The notes: generated by a model from the letters alone, not told the origin. A stretch of DNA of 64,000 nucleotides from Pseudoruegeria sp. HB172150 (GCF_013184805.1 NZ_JAATNG010000001.1:186001-250000); one strand, 5' to 3'; positions 49,836 through 58,332 are shown, numbered from the stretch's first letter. Program-made: numbers and translations.

Positions 49836-50486
49836 ATGGCAACTGATACGAACGGCGCCATCATCCTCGCCCAGGCGACGGACGAGGCGGCGACCCACGG
49901 CACCGAAGGTGCGGAGCATGCGGTCGAAGGCGCGGCGCACGCCGTCGAGGGCGCGCATGGTGTCGAATCCGCCGCGCATGGCGGAGGCGAGGCCGTCGGC
50001 ATGCCGCAGCTCGACTTCAACAGCTGGCCGAACCAGATCTTCTGGCTGCTGGTCGCGCTGGTGGCGCTCTACCTGATCATCAGCCGTATCGCGCTGCCCC
50101 GCATCGCGTCGGTTCTGGCCGAACGCGCCGGGTCGGTGACCAACGATGTCGCTGCCGCCGAAGAGTTGAAGCTGAAGGCGCAGGAAGCCGAAGCCGCCTA
50201 TAACCAGGCGCTGGCGGATGCCCGCTCGGAAGCTCAGGCGATCATCAACGAGGCGAAGGCCGAGATGCAGGCCGAGCTGGACGAGGCGAATGCCAAGGCC
50301 GATGCCGAGATCGCCGCGAAGGTGGCGGAATCGGAGAAGGCGATCGGAGAAATCCGCGCCAACGCTCTGGCAAGCGTCGAGTCGGTGGCCAAGGAAGCCG
50401 CGGCCGAGATCGTCGCCGCGCTGGGTACGAAAGCCGATGCCGCGACCGTCGATGCGGCGGTTTCCGAACAGATGAAGAGGGCCTGA
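49836..50486 (+). CDS. atpF': F0F1 ATP synthase subunit b'
   Basis: 216 residues. One TM helix (about 66-86, [19 protein letters not shown]) followed by a long coiled coil rich in Ala/Glu. The ~55-residue N-terminal extension is unusual: a near-repeat of [22 protein letters not shown]. In phototrophic-lineage bacteria the b-dimer is a b/b' heterodimer, forming the peripheral stalk. ATG at 49836 with GGAGG upstream. Confidence 0.92.
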   Translation: MATDTNGAIILAQATDEAATHGTEGAEHAVEGAAHAVEGAHGVESAAHGGGEAVGMPQLDFNSWPNQIFWLLVALVALYLIISRIALPRIASVLAERAGSVTNDVAAAEELKLKAQEAEAAYNQALADARSEAQAIINEAKAEMQAELDEANAKADAEIAAKVAESEKAIGEIRANALASVESVAKEAAAEIVAALGTKADAATVDAAVSEQMKRA

Positions 50487-50489
50487 GCG

Positions 50490-51047
50490 ATGCGCTATCT
50501 TGTAACGCTGTTTGCCCTGGTGGCCGCCAGCCCGGTGCTGGCCGCGACCGGCCCCTTCGTTTCGCTGCGGAACACCAACTTCGTCGTTCTGATCGCGTTC
50601 CTGATCTTCATCGGCGCGCTGGTTTTCCTGGGCGTTCCGGGGATCCTGGGCCGCATGCTGGACAAGCGGTCGGCGGGGATCCGGGCCGAGCTGGACGAAG
50701 CCAAGGCGCTGCGTGAAGAAGCGCAGACCGTGCTGGCCTCTTACGAGCGTCGGCAGAAGGAAGTGGCCGAGCAGTCGGTGCGCATCGTCGAGCACGCCAA
50801 GGAAGAAGCCCGTCAGGCCGCCGAGCAGGCGAAGCAGGACCTGGAGGTTTCCATGGCCCGCCGTCTGCAGGGCGCCGAGGAGCAGATCGCCTCGGCTCAG
50901 GCCAAGGCTGTGAAGGAAGTGCGCGATCAGGCGGTAAATGTCGCCATTGCCGCGGCCAGGGAGGTGATCGCCAAGGAGATGACCGCCGCCGCCGCCAACA
51001 AGCTGATCGACGACTCGATCGCGACCGTGGAAGCCAAGCTGCACTGA
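50490..51047 (+). CDS. atpF: F0F1 ATP synthase subunit b
   Basis: 185 residues: signal-like N-terminus (MRYLVTLFALVAASPVLAA), one TM helix (about 30-50), then a coiled-coil stalk (KRSAGIRAELDEAKALREEAQ). It pairs with b' to anchor F1 through subunit delta. It starts 3 nt after the b' stop. Last gene of the operon; F1 genes are not in the window. Confidence 0.94.
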   Translation: MRYLVTLFALVAASPVLAATGPFVSLRNTNFVVLIAFLIFIGALVFLGVPGILGRMLDKRSAGIRAELDEAKALREEAQTVLASYERRQKEVAEQSVRIVEHAKEEARQAAEQAKQDLEVSMARRLQGAEEQIASAQAKAVKEVRDQAVNVAIAAAREVIAKEMTAAAANKLIDDSIATVEAKLH

Positions 51048-51073
51048 GCGGCTCCGGCGCCTACGGACAGGTG

Positions 51074-51104
51074 AAACCCGGCCCTGCGGCCGGGTTTTTT
51101 CTTT
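51074..51104 (+). terminator. Rho-independent terminator of the F0 operon
   Basis: Ten-base perfect stem AAACCCGGCC / GGCCGGGTTT with a 4-nt loop, followed by TTTTTTCTTTT. A textbook intrinsic terminator 27 bp after the atpF stop; the A-rich left side may also serve the convergent SDR gene. Confidence 0.92.
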
Positions 51105-51138
51105 TGCGGTGCGATAGCCGGAAGTTTGCCTTGGGTGC

Positions 51139-51894
51139 CTATTGCGCCGTGTAGGCGCCGTCGACGAGGTGATAACTGCCGGTGATGAAGGACGCGCGGT
51201 CCGACAGCAGGAAGCAGACCAGCGCGGCCACTTCCTCGGGCTGGCCCAGACGTCCGATGGGGTGCATCCCGGCCAGGCCCTGCTGCTGCTCATCGGTCAT
51301 CGCGCTGTCGATCAGCGGGGTCTTGATGAACGCTGGGCCGACAGCGTTCACGCGAATGCCCTTGGCGCTGTATTCCAACGCGGCGTTCTTGGTCAGGCCA
51401 ACGACGCCGTGCTTGGCGGTGACATAGGCCGAGGACTGGGCGAAGCCGACCGAACCGAGGATCGAGGCGATGTTGACGATGGCGCCGCCGCCGGATTTCT
51501 CCATCGCCGCGATCTCGTAGCGGCAGCCGTAGAAGACGCCGTTCAGGTTGACGCCGATCACCTGATGCCAGCCGTCCAGCGGGTATTCCCCGACCGGGGC
51601 GGCGGGGCCGCCGATGCCGGCGTTGTTGACGGCCATGTCGAGGCCGCCCCAGAGGTCGACGGCCTTTGCAACCATAGCCTCCACCTGTTCAGGCTTGCTG
51701 ACATCAACGGCGAAGGGCTCGGCGGTGCCGCCGGCGTCGCGGATCTCCTTGCACATGTCTTCGGCCGGGCCCTCGTGCAGGTCGGCGACCAGCACCTTTG
51801 CGCCGCCCGCCGCCAGTTCGCGGGCGATGGCCGCGCCGATACCCGACGCTGCGCCGGTGACGATGGCGGATTTGCCTTCGAATTCGTTGCTCAT
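51139..51894 (-). CDS. SDR family oxidoreductase
   Basis: 251 residues, classical short-chain dehydrogenase. Cofactor motif GAASGIGAAIA (residues 15-25), NNAGIGG at about 90, catalytic Ser in SILGSVG and Tyr-Lys in SSAYVTAKHG (about 153-162). Asp at the end of strand 2 (VLVADLHEG) favours NAD. Substrate unknown. Downstream of the TetR gene on the same strand, 200 bp apart. Confidence 0.92.
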   Translation of the reverse strand: MSNEFEGKSAIVTGAASGIGAAIARELAAGGAKVLVADLHEGPAEDMCKEIRDAGGTAEPFAVDVSKPEQVEAMVAKAVDLWGGLDMAVNNAGIGGPAAPVGEYPLDGWHQVIGVNLNGVFYGCRYEIAAMEKSGGGAIVNIASILGSVGFAQSSAYVTAKHGVVGLTKNAALEYSAKGIRVNAVGPAFIKTPLIDSAMTDEQQQGLAGMHPIGRLGQPEEVAALVCFLLSDRASFITGSYHLVDGAYTAQ

Positions 51895-52094
51895 GGTGAT
51901 CTCCTGTCAGGTCATCCGGGCCGGGGAGCGCAGCGCTCCAGAAGGGGCGGCGCGTGCCGTCCCGACGCCGGGGAGGCGGGCATGTGCCCGCCTTACGATT
52001 TCTATGTGTCTGTTCCGGAAGCGGTTTCAACGAGGCTGCGCTGCGATACCTCTGCGCGAATTGCCGCATGCGGGCAGCGCTGGCACCCGTGCGG

Positions 52095-52715
52095 TCAGGG
52101 TTCGAGCAGGCGGCGGAACAGGCCGATATGCTCGGCGGCCATGCGGTTGCGCGCCGCATCGTCCATGCCGTCCCAGTTCGCGACGAACCAGCGGTCCAGC
52201 GCCTCGCCGACGCCCATCATGATGTCGATCAGCAGCGGCTCTGGCAGGTCGGCGCGGATCACTCCGAGGGCCTGGCCACGCACAACGAAACCGGCGACCC
52301 AGTCGCGGGCCTGGGTGATCATCGGTTCGATGGCCTCGGAATGCACGCCTGCGGCGCGGGTCTGGTAGAAGATCGAGCCGAGTTTCAGGGCCTGCGGCGC
52401 GTGGCTGACGGCGGCGATGCAGCGGGCGTAGAAAGCCTCGCATCCCGACCAGAAGCCAGCACTGTCGAGGCTGTCGAGGTCGAAGGATCCGGCGCGCTCG
52501 AACAGATCGGCGAGGGTGACCTCGAGCAGTGTCTCGAACAGGTCGGCCTTGTTCTCGAAGTAGTAATAGAACGAGCTTTTCCCCATTTCCGCGCGTTCGA
52601 GGATCCGATTCAGCGAGGCCGCGTCGTAACCCTTTTCGGCAAATTCCTCGGTCGCACAGCGCAGAAGAAGCGCGCGGGTTTCGGCGTTCAGGCGGGAAAA
52701 TCGGTCTCGGCTCAT
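52095..52715 (-). CDS. TetR-family transcriptional regulator
   Basis: 206 residues. N-terminal TetR HTH: ATEEFAEKGYDAASLNRILERAEMGKSSFYYYFENKADLF (residues about 21-60). The ligand domain is unremarkable. Divergent from the FAD monooxygenase with 97 bp between starts and a perfect 18-bp palindrome at 52755-52772 in it. It probably represses the monooxygenase. Confidence 0.93.
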   Translation of the reverse strand: MSRDRFSRLNAETRALLLRCATEEFAEKGYDAASLNRILERAEMGKSSFYYYFENKADLFETLLEVTLADLFERAGSFDLDSLDSAGFWSGCEAFYARCIAAVSHAPQALKLGSIFYQTRAAGVHSEAIEPMITQARDWVAGFVVRGQALGVIRADLPEPLLIDIMMGVGEALDRWFVANWDGMDDAARNRMAAEHIGLFRRLLEP

Positions 52716-52754
52716 GGATTGACTATAGCGGCGGCGGTGTTAGGTACCAGAGGT

Positions 52755-52772
52755 GTGTACCGCCTGGTACAC
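52755..52772. promoter_or_regulatory. TetR operator between tetR and the FAD monooxygenase
   Basis: GTGTACCGCCTGGTACAC has 7-bp perfect arms and a 4-bp centre. It lies about 40 bp from both starts. A further GGTACC at 52743-52748 may be a half-site. Typical size for a TetR dimer site. Confidence 0.65.
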
Positions 52773-52812
52773 AGATTCGGACAGGCCGGAAAAGCCATCA
52801 AGGAGCGAGACA

Positions 52813-54000
52813 ATGAAGATCGGAATTTCCGGGGCTGGTGTGGCCGGACCCACGCTGGCGCATTTCCTGCTGCGGTGCGGACATGAACCCACGCTGATCG
52901 AAAAGGCACCGACGTTCCGCACGGGCGGCTATGTCATCGACTTCTGGGGCACCGGCTATGACGTGGCAGAGCGGATGGGGCTGATCGGACCGATCCGCGA
53001 GCGGGGTTACCAGGTGGAAGAGGTGCGGTTGGTCCGCGACGACGGCAGCCGCGGCGGCGGGTTCGGTGCGGATGTTTTCCGGCGTATGACGCATGACCGC
53101 TTCACCAGCATCGCGCGCGGCGATCTGGCGGAGGTGATCTATCGCTCCGTCGAGGGATCGGCCGAGACGCTGTTCGGCGATACCGTCTCTGCGATCGAAG
53201 AGGATGGCACACGGGTCGGCGTGACTTTGGAAAGCGGCGGGTCGCGGGAATTCGACCTGCTGGTCGGCGCGGACGGGCTGCATTCGCGGGTGCGCGAGCT
53301 GGGCTGGGGGCCGCAACAGGATTACGAGCGGCAGCTCGGCTTCTACGTCGCGGCGTGGCAGTCCACGGGCTATCCGCAGCGCGACGAAAACATCTACGTC
53401 AGCCATGCGGAGCCCGGGATCAGCCTGTCGCGATTCTCGATGCGGGACAACCGGACGCTGTTCATGCTGGTCTTCTCCACCTCGCATCTTCCGGGAGAGG
53501 AGCCGCAGGACGATGCCGCCCGGCGCGCGGTGCTTCACGATGTGTTCGGCGGCGCCGGGTGGGAGGCGCAGGCGATCCTGGCGGAACTGGACAAGGCGGG
53601 CGAGGTCTATTTCGACCGGGTCAGCCAGACCGAGGTGCCCGAGTGGTCGCGGGGGCGGAAGGTTCTGCTGGGCGACGCGGCGGCCTGCGCGTCGCTGCTG
53701 GCGGGCGAAGGCACCGGGCTGGCGATGACCGAGGCCTATGTTCTGGCGGGGGAACTGCACCGCTCGGGCGGGCAGGTAGAACCGGCACTGGCCGTCTATG
53801 AACAGCGGCTGCGGCCGTTCCTTGAGGAAAAGCAGAAAGCGGCGCGGGGGTTCGCGTCCTCCTTCGCGCCCGAGACGGCGTTTGGTGTCTGGCTGCGGCG
53901 GGTCGCGACCCGGATGATGGTGATCCCGCCGGTCGCCGACCTGCTGATCGGCAACAGCCTGAAGGACGACATCACGCTGCCGGACTACGGGATGGTGTAA
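52813..54000 (+). CDS. FAD-dependent monooxygenase (PHBH-type)
   Basis: 395 residues from the ATG at 52813, which has AGGAG 7 nt upstream. GxGxxG in ISGAGVAGPTLAHFLLRCG (residues 5-23), the DG motif VGADGLHSRVR (about 155) and GD motif VLLGDAAACASLLAGEGTGLA (about 288) are those of class A flavoprotein hydroxylases. These hydroxylate aromatic or polyketide-type compounds with NAD(P)H; some TetR-linked members are TetX-like and inactivate antibiotics. Substrate unknown. Confidence 0.92.
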   Translation: MKIGISGAGVAGPTLAHFLLRCGHEPTLIEKAPTFRTGGYVIDFWGTGYDVAERMGLIGPIRERGYQVEEVRLVRDDGSRGGGFGADVFRRMTHDRFTSIARGDLAEVIYRSVEGSAETLFGDTVSAIEEDGTRVGVTLESGGSREFDLLVGADGLHSRVRELGWGPQQDYERQLGFYVAAWQSTGYPQRDENIYVSHAEPGISLSRFSMRDNRTLFMLVFSTSHLPGEEPQDDAARRAVLHDVFGGAGWEAQAILAELDKAGEVYFDRVSQTEVPEWSRGRKVLLGDAAACASLLAGEGTGLAMTEAYVLAGELHRSGGQVEPALAVYEQRLRPFLEEKQKAARGFASSFAPETAFGVWLRRVATRMMVIPPVADLLIGNSLKDDITLPDYGMV

Positions 54001-54007
54001 GCGTGGG

Positions 54008-54649
54008 TCAGCCCGCGGCGCGGACCTCTCCCTGCCGGGAAAGCGCGTCGCGGATGACAGGCCGCTCCGCGACCAGCCCGCAACAGTGGGCGATGGCGGG
54101 AAACCGGTCGTAAAGCTCATCCTGTGCCGGGTGCCATGTGGTGATCATCAGCAGGTAGAGATCGGCGGCGGAGCTGCGGGGGCCAAGGTGATAGGGGCCG
54201 CCGCCGGCAAGCTGCGCCTCGACCGTGGCGAAGGCTTCGTCGACCATCTCCAGGCCGCGCGTCCGGATGCCGGGGATGCCGATGGGATCGGTCGTATAGC
54301 GCTGCGGGTAGAAGTACCGCTTGAAGTGATCCTGGACCGAGGTTGCGAGGAAGATCAGGGACCGCAGGAACAGGGCGCGGTCGGGATCGTCCGCCGCCGG
54401 CGCGACATCCGTCAGGTCATGGGCATCGGCGAGGTAAAGGCAGATCGCGGAGGCTTCGGTCAGGATCTGGCCGTCTGGCAGGCGCAGGGCGGGCACGCGC
54501 CCGGCCGGGTTGATGCGCAGGAATTCCGGGCTGCGCTGCGCACCCGTGAGAATGTCGACCTCGACGATCTCGTGCGGAAGCCGTGCTTCTTCAAGCACCA
54601 TCTGTGGGGCGAAGCCGGCCGTGGCGCGGCATGTATAGAGCCTGTACAT
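54008..54649 (-). CDS. Glutathione S-transferase family protein
   Basis: 213 residues: N-terminal thioredoxin-like domain (MYRLYTCRATAGFAPQMVLEE, with RVPALRLPDGQILTEASAICLYLA holding the cis-Pro and glutathione site) and an all-helical C-terminal domain. Beta/theta-like. It is convergent with the FAD monooxygenase (7-bp gap). May conjugate or reduce products of stress or oxidation. Confidence 0.9.
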   Translation of the reverse strand: MYRLYTCRATAGFAPQMVLEEARLPHEIVEVDILTGAQRSPEFLRINPAGRVPALRLPDGQILTEASAICLYLADAHDLTDVAPAADDPDRALFLRSLIFLATSVQDHFKRYFYPQRYTTDPIGIPGIRTRGLEMVDEAFATVEAQLAGGGPYHLGPRSSAADLYLLMITTWHPAQDELYDRFPAIAHCCGLVAERPVIRDALSRQGEVRAAG

Positions 54650-54682
54650 GCGGCGGACTATGCGTCAGCGCGCGGCATGAAT

Positions 54683-54712
54683 AAACCCGGCCCAAGGGGA
54701 AGGGCCGGGTTT
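54683..54712. terminator. Strong hairpin upstream of the GST gene
   Basis: 11-bp perfect stem AAACCCGGCCC / GGGCCGGGTTT with an 8-nt loop; TTTCC follows on the plus strand, TTTATTC on the minus. It lies 34 bp upstream of the GST ATG. It could stop a minus-strand transcript from the small ORF at 54822-54971. Confidence 0.7.
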
Positions 54713-54745
54713 CCTGAAACTATGAATCGGTACTGAAAAACTGGA

Positions 54746-54798
54746 TCCGGACAGGGTGCCTTGGATGAAGGGAACGACGTGTCGGCACCCTGCCCGGA
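54746..54798 (-). terminator. Long imperfect hairpin with T-run downstream of a small ORF
   Basis: 15-nt arms with one mismatch (TCCGGACAGGGTGCC, 54746-54760; GGCACCCTGCCCGGA, 54784-54798) around a 23-nt loop. On the minus strand it is followed by AGTTTTTCAG, as in an intrinsic terminator. It lies 24 bp after the stop of the 49-codon ORF. Confidence 0.6.
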
Positions 54799-54821
54799 CC
54801 GGGGCGAGCCAGGGACGGAGG

Positions 54822-54971
54822 CTAGATGCTCGCCCAGTCGGAAAAGATCTGGTCCGGCGCGATGCGCGGCGTTTCGGGGCGGTTGAGGCGCCGCTCCTGC
54901 TGCGGGGCGGGGTCCGGCTTGGGCGTTTCGAGAGGAACGCGGTGCGGGCGGTGTGCGGTGCAGAAGGTCAT
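54822..54971 (-). CDS. Possible small protein of 49 residues
   Basis: ATG at 54969-54971, TAG at 54822-54824. The product is polar and Pro/Arg-rich in the middle (ETPKPDPAPQQE) with a distinctive end PRIAPDQIFSDWASI. The two hairpins downstream (one with a T-run) and the repeats upstream suggest a real transcript here. It could be a small protein or a small RNA. No family recognised. Confidence 0.45.
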   Translation of the reverse strand: MTFCTAHRPHRVPLETPKPDPAPQQERRLNRPETPRIAPDQIFSDWASI

Positions 54972-55013
54972 CGTGCGGGTCTTTCGGTTGCGGGTTTGCG
55001 GTGGCGCTGAAGC

Positions 55014-55099
55014 CGATGACCCGATTGGGCCGGCTTCCCGAAAGACAGGCAATGACAGCGGGGTGATAGGCGATGACAGGCGGATTGTTATCCGATGAC
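55014..55099. repeat. Four spaced CGATGAC/CAATGAC direct repeats
   Basis: CGATGAC at 55014-55020, CAATGAC at 55050-55056, CGATGAC at 55071-55077 and 55093-55099. The last three starts are 21 and 22 bp apart, two helical turns, as expected for a regulator bound on one face of the DNA upstream of the minus-strand small ORF. Confidence 0.45.
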
Positions 55100-55313
55100 A
55101 ACCGGGGGAAGTCGTTTGAGATCAGTCCTTTGGCAGGTTTCTGTCGCGACGGATTACCTTCGCTTATCTGTGTGCCGCAGTGCAATGGAGCTGGCACCTG
55201 ACCGGGCAGCTTATGGATTTGAGCGGATGCGAAGGCAGAGATCGTCGCCGCGATGGGTCGAATGGCCTTCTTTTCCCGGCGGTTTGTGGCGGAACCCGCG
55301 AAAAGCTAGAAGC

Positions 55314-55345
55314 GCATGCCTGCCTGTCGACAGTGGCAGGCATGC
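55314..55345 (-). terminator. Hairpin after the amidohydrolase gene
   Basis: Perfect 11-bp stem GCATGCCTGCC / GGCAGGCATGC with a 10-nt loop, 25 bp beyond the amidohydrolase stop. On the minus strand it is followed by GCTTCTAGCTTTTC, a weak T-tract. Confidence 0.65.
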
Positions 55346-55369
55346 ACCGCGCAGTGCTGTCGGTGCCGG

Positions 55370-56707
55370 CTATTCGATTTCGTTCTTGAAGATCTCACCG
55401 TCCTTCATGATCAGGTCGAAGTTCGCGGCCGGATCCGCGACCAGGTCGATATCCTCCAGCGGGTTGCCATCGACGAGGATCAGGTCGGCATAGGCGCCGG
55501 GCTCGATGACGCCGAGCGGGCCTTCCTGGTACGGATGGCGCGGACCGGCGAGTTCCAGCAGTTCGGCATTTGTCGAGGTCGCCATTTTCAGCACCTCGTA
55601 GGGCGTGTACCACGTCGCCATCTTGGCAAGGAATTTCCCTTGCTTCTCGGCCAGTTTCGCATCGAACAGCATATCGGTGCCGAACGCGACCTTGACGCCG
55701 ATTTCCTTCGCCATTTCGATGGACTTCGTGGTGCCGTCGGTCACGGCTATGAATTTCGCCGTGCTGAAGGGGTCATTGAACGAGAACGCGTCCTCGTCAT
55801 TCAAGATCGGCTGAACCGACAGCCAGACGTCGTGCTCCTTCATCATCTCGAGCGTCTCTCTGCCAAGCAGGTTGCCGTGCTCGATCGACTTCACTCCGGC
55901 TTCGACGGCCATCTGGGCTGCGGTGTCGGTGAAGATGTGGGAAGCGACATAGGTGTTGTAACTTTCCGCCACCTCGACGAAGGCTTTCAGCTCTTCCATC
56001 GTGTACTGGCTTACGTCGAGCGGGTCATAGACCGACGAGACGCCGCCACCGCCGGAAATCTTGATCTGCGACGCGCCCATTCGCATCACCTCGCGGGTGC
56101 GCAGCGTAATGTCGGGCACTCCATCGGCGATGAGCATCAGACCAACGCGGTTCCAGTACCAAAGGGAGTCGCCCGGGTTTGACGGGACGTCCTGATAAGC
56201 GCCGTAGTCAAAATGGCCGCCCGTCTGGCTGATCGGGGGGCCGGAGGGCAAGATCCGCGGGCCGGGTATCTCGCCAGCGTCGATCATCTTCTTCGTCGCA
56301 AATGGATTGCCGCCCACGTCCCTGACGGTTGTGAAACCTCGCATAAGCGTCGCCTCGGACCCTATTGCGCCACGGATGGCGATCTCCAGAATATCGCCGG
56401 TGACAACGGTGTTCTGCGATGCGCAGCAATAAGAGGTATGCCAGTGCGCGTCGATCAGCCCGGGGATCATGGTGCGCCCGCCGCCGTCGATCACGGTGCC
56501 GCCGGCCACGGCGAGCGGCTCGGTCGAGACCTCGGAGATCAGGTTGCCGCTGACCAGGACATTGGCGTTTTCGAGCAAGGTTTCATTGACGCCGTCGAAG
56601 ACGTTTATGTTGGTGAACAGTACTGGTGTCTGATCCTGCGCATGTGCGGGCAAAAAGGCTAATACAACAGAGACCGAGGCAAGCAGGGCGCGAACGGGAA
56701 ACGGCAT
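55370..56707 (-). CDS. Secreted amidohydrolase-family metallohydrolase
   Basis: 445 residues with a signal peptide (1-23, ending AHA). Metal residues of the amidohydrolase fold are visible: HxH in IDAHWHTS (about 87-94), Lys in SQIKISGGGG, His in VASHIF and SIEHGNL, Asp in AFGTDML. It resembles the imidazolonepropionase/prolidase-like group, several members of which are exported Xaa-Pro or Xaa-Arg dipeptidases. Single gene, periplasmic; substrate unknown, dipeptide plausible. Confidence 0.9.
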   Translation of the reverse strand: MPFPVRALLASVSVVLAFLPAHAQDQTPVLFTNINVFDGVNETLLENANVLVSGNLISEVSTEPLAVAGGTVIDGGGRTMIPGLIDAHWHTSYCCASQNTVVTGDILEIAIRGAIGSEATLMRGFTTVRDVGGNPFATKKMIDAGEIPGPRILPSGPPISQTGGHFDYGAYQDVPSNPGDSLWYWNRVGLMLIADGVPDITLRTREVMRMGASQIKISGGGGVSSVYDPLDVSQYTMEELKAFVEVAESYNTYVASHIFTDTAAQMAVEAGVKSIEHGNLLGRETLEMMKEHDVWLSVQPILNDEDAFSFNDPFSTAKFIAVTDGTTKSIEMAKEIGVKVAFGTDMLFDAKLAEKQGKFLAKMATWYTPYEVLKMATSTNAELLELAGPRHPYQEGPLGVIEPGAYADLILVDGNPLEDIDLVADPAANFDLIMKDGEIFKNEIE

Positions 56708-56861
56708 GACATCTACTCTTGGCTGCTTTGGAATACGGCCAGAATTGCAGATGACCTGATTCGAAACAATTCAACCACAGAGTGTCTGCGTCAGAGTTGA
56801 CGGTCTTATCGAACCAGCAGGTGCATCAGGATGCCCGCGAAGTCTTCAACGGCGCAGCCGG

Positions 56862-57308
56862 TCAGCCAAAGCGCAACATGGATCCGATGCGCGTTCCGGC
56901 GGCAATCTCTTTCCTTGCGGCGGCGCAGGCTGAGGCTCCATCCGTGGGCTTATCTACCCTGGCCCGCAGCGCGCTAAGCACCTCTTCACCGGTCGGCCTG
57001 GCGGCCAGAACCTCGTTATATGCGCGGTCTGTCTGGGCCTTGGCATAGCCCTTTTGCTGGTTCGACCGGCTGAAACCATGAATGGCCGCCAGTCGCGTGC
57101 CCGCCGCCCATTGCAGCCTTTCGTCGGGACAGCGATCAATGATCATGCTGGCGACGGCGGTCTCGAGGAAGAAGACCCGCGTATCCGCAACCAGTGCGGG
57201 ATAGGAAAGGGCGCTTTGCGGTGTGGGCGGTTCGGAGGTTGTTGTCTGGCAGGCGGCTAACCCGGCGACCAGGGACATCGCCGCAACGGAATGAAGAAAT
57301 CTGTACAT
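56862..57308 (-). CDS. Putative lipoprotein, unknown function
   Basis: 148 residues. The N-terminus MYRFLHSVAAMSLVAGLAACQ has an LAAC lipobox, so it is probably lipid-anchored after cleavage. The mature part is helical with two more cysteines (DRCPDE and SACAAARKE). No family recognised. Single gene with its own upstream region. Confidence 0.7.
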   Translation of the reverse strand: MYRFLHSVAAMSLVAGLAACQTTTSEPPTPQSALSYPALVADTRVFFLETAVASMIIDRCPDERLQWAAGTRLAAIHGFSRSNQQKGYAKAQTDRAYNEVLAARPTGEEVLSALRARVDKPTDGASACAAARKEIAAGTRIGSMLRFG

Positions 57309-57672
57309 CGAACGGCCCTCGAAAATCGGTAGCAGTCAATTCCGGCTCAAGGTGCCATGCATTCCTACCATATCAACGATTTATTGTTTTATCGCTCAGG
57401 CAAACAGCGGCGATGCCGCCGTGCATTGTCGGGCTGGCCCACCGCGCCGGCGATCTGATTGCCGCAACCACACAGATCAGAGCGAACAAGGACTTAGCCG
57501 AGGTAGATTGCTCATGTCCGCCGGTTGTATTGCCCTGCCAAGTCTCGTCGGTGCCCGGATTTGTGGTCGGTCGAGAAGAAAGCGCCCTCGCGGCTGTCCG
57601 CGAGGGCGCTGGCTTTTTCGGCTTCTTTCGCCTGAACTGCCTGCCATACAGGCCGGCAAATCTCGCCCGAGG
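57309..57672. other. Intergenic region with a strong terminator, no gene seen
   Basis: 364 bp between the lipoprotein and OmpA genes. The right half holds the hairpin at 57581-57610. The left half is comparatively AT-rich (ATCAACGATTTATTGTTTTATC, about 57374) and may carry the lipoprotein promoter. No gene or RNA recognised on either strand. Confidence 0.5.
57581..57615. terminator. Very strong hairpin with T-run, probably bidirectional
   Basis: 13-bp perfect stem AGCGCCCTCGCGG / CCGCGAGGGCGCT with a 4-nt loop. GGCTTTTTC follows on the plus strand, TTCTTCTC on the minus. It should end the OmpA transcript (minus, stop at 57673). The better T-run is on the plus strand, where I see no gene upstream. 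Confidence 0.8.
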
Positions 57673-58332
57673 TTACTGGTTCGGGTAGATCAGGATATCC
57701 ACGCGGCGGTTCTGGGCGCGGCCTTCCGGCGTCAGGTTCGACGCGATCGGCTGGTTCTCGCCCCGGCCCGAGGGCACGACGCGGTTGGTGGCGACGCCGT
57801 TGGTGATCAGGATGTTCGCGACCGACTGCGCCCGGCGCTCGGACAGGTCCTGGTTGTGGGCGGCGGAGCCGGTATTGTCGGTATGGCCGATCACGTGGAC
57901 CCGCGACTGCGGATAGCGGTTCAGGTTGTTCGCCAGGTCGCGCATGTCGGGATAGAGCGCGGTGCTGACGATGGCGCTGTCGATGTCGAACAGGATGTCC
58001 TGCGGCATCCTCACCACAAGGTGGTCGCCGTTGTTGATGACCTGAATCCGGCTGTCCAGTTCGGCGCGCAGCTCGGCGGCCTGCCGGTCGAGATCGGCTC
58101 CGATCAGCGCACCCGCGCCGGCGCCAAGGGCGCCGCCGATCAGGGCGCCGCGCGCGCGCTCGCCGGCATCGCCGCCCGTGGCGACGCCCGCCAGGGCGCC
58201 CAGCACGCCGCCGATGGCCGCGCCTTCGCCGGTGCGCTGCCGCGGGTTGCCGGTGTTGACGGACGGATCGGTACAGGCGGTCAGGGCCAATAGCCCGGCG
58301 CTCGCCGTCATGAGGGTCACACGAAAATTCAT
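57673..58332 (-). CDS. OmpA-family outer-membrane lipoprotein
   Basis: 219 residues from the ATG at 58330-58332. Lipobox LALTAC at residues 15-20, then a glycine-zipper region (GAAIGGVLGALAGVATGG, GALIGGALGAGAGALIG), then the OmpA/Pal C-terminal domain with FDIDSAIV, VIGHTDNTGS and LSERRAQSVANIL. The domain binds peptidoglycan diaminopimelate through Asp and Arg in HTDN and QNRRVDI. YiaD-like. Anchors the outer membrane to the wall. Confidence 0.92.
   Translation of the reverse strand: MNFRVTLMTASAGLLALTACTDPSVNTGNPRQRTGEGAAIGGVLGALAGVATGGDAGERARGALIGGALGAGAGALIGADLDRQAAELRAELDSRIQVINNGDHLVVRMPQDILFDIDSAIVSTALYPDMRDLANNLNRYPQSRVHVIGHTDNTGSAAHNQDLSERRAQSVANILITNGVATNRVVPSGRGENQPIASNLTPEGRAQNRRVDILIYPNQ

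Larger units (their letters stand above)
54972..55369. other. Upstream region with repeats, no gene seen
   Basis: About 400 bp between the small ORF and the amidohydrolase gene. It contains the four CGATGAC-type repeats (55014-55099) and the 11-bp hairpin at 55314-55345. The rest shows no convincing gene, tRNA or known RNA on either strand; base composition is more mixed than in the flanking genes. Confidence 0.5.
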
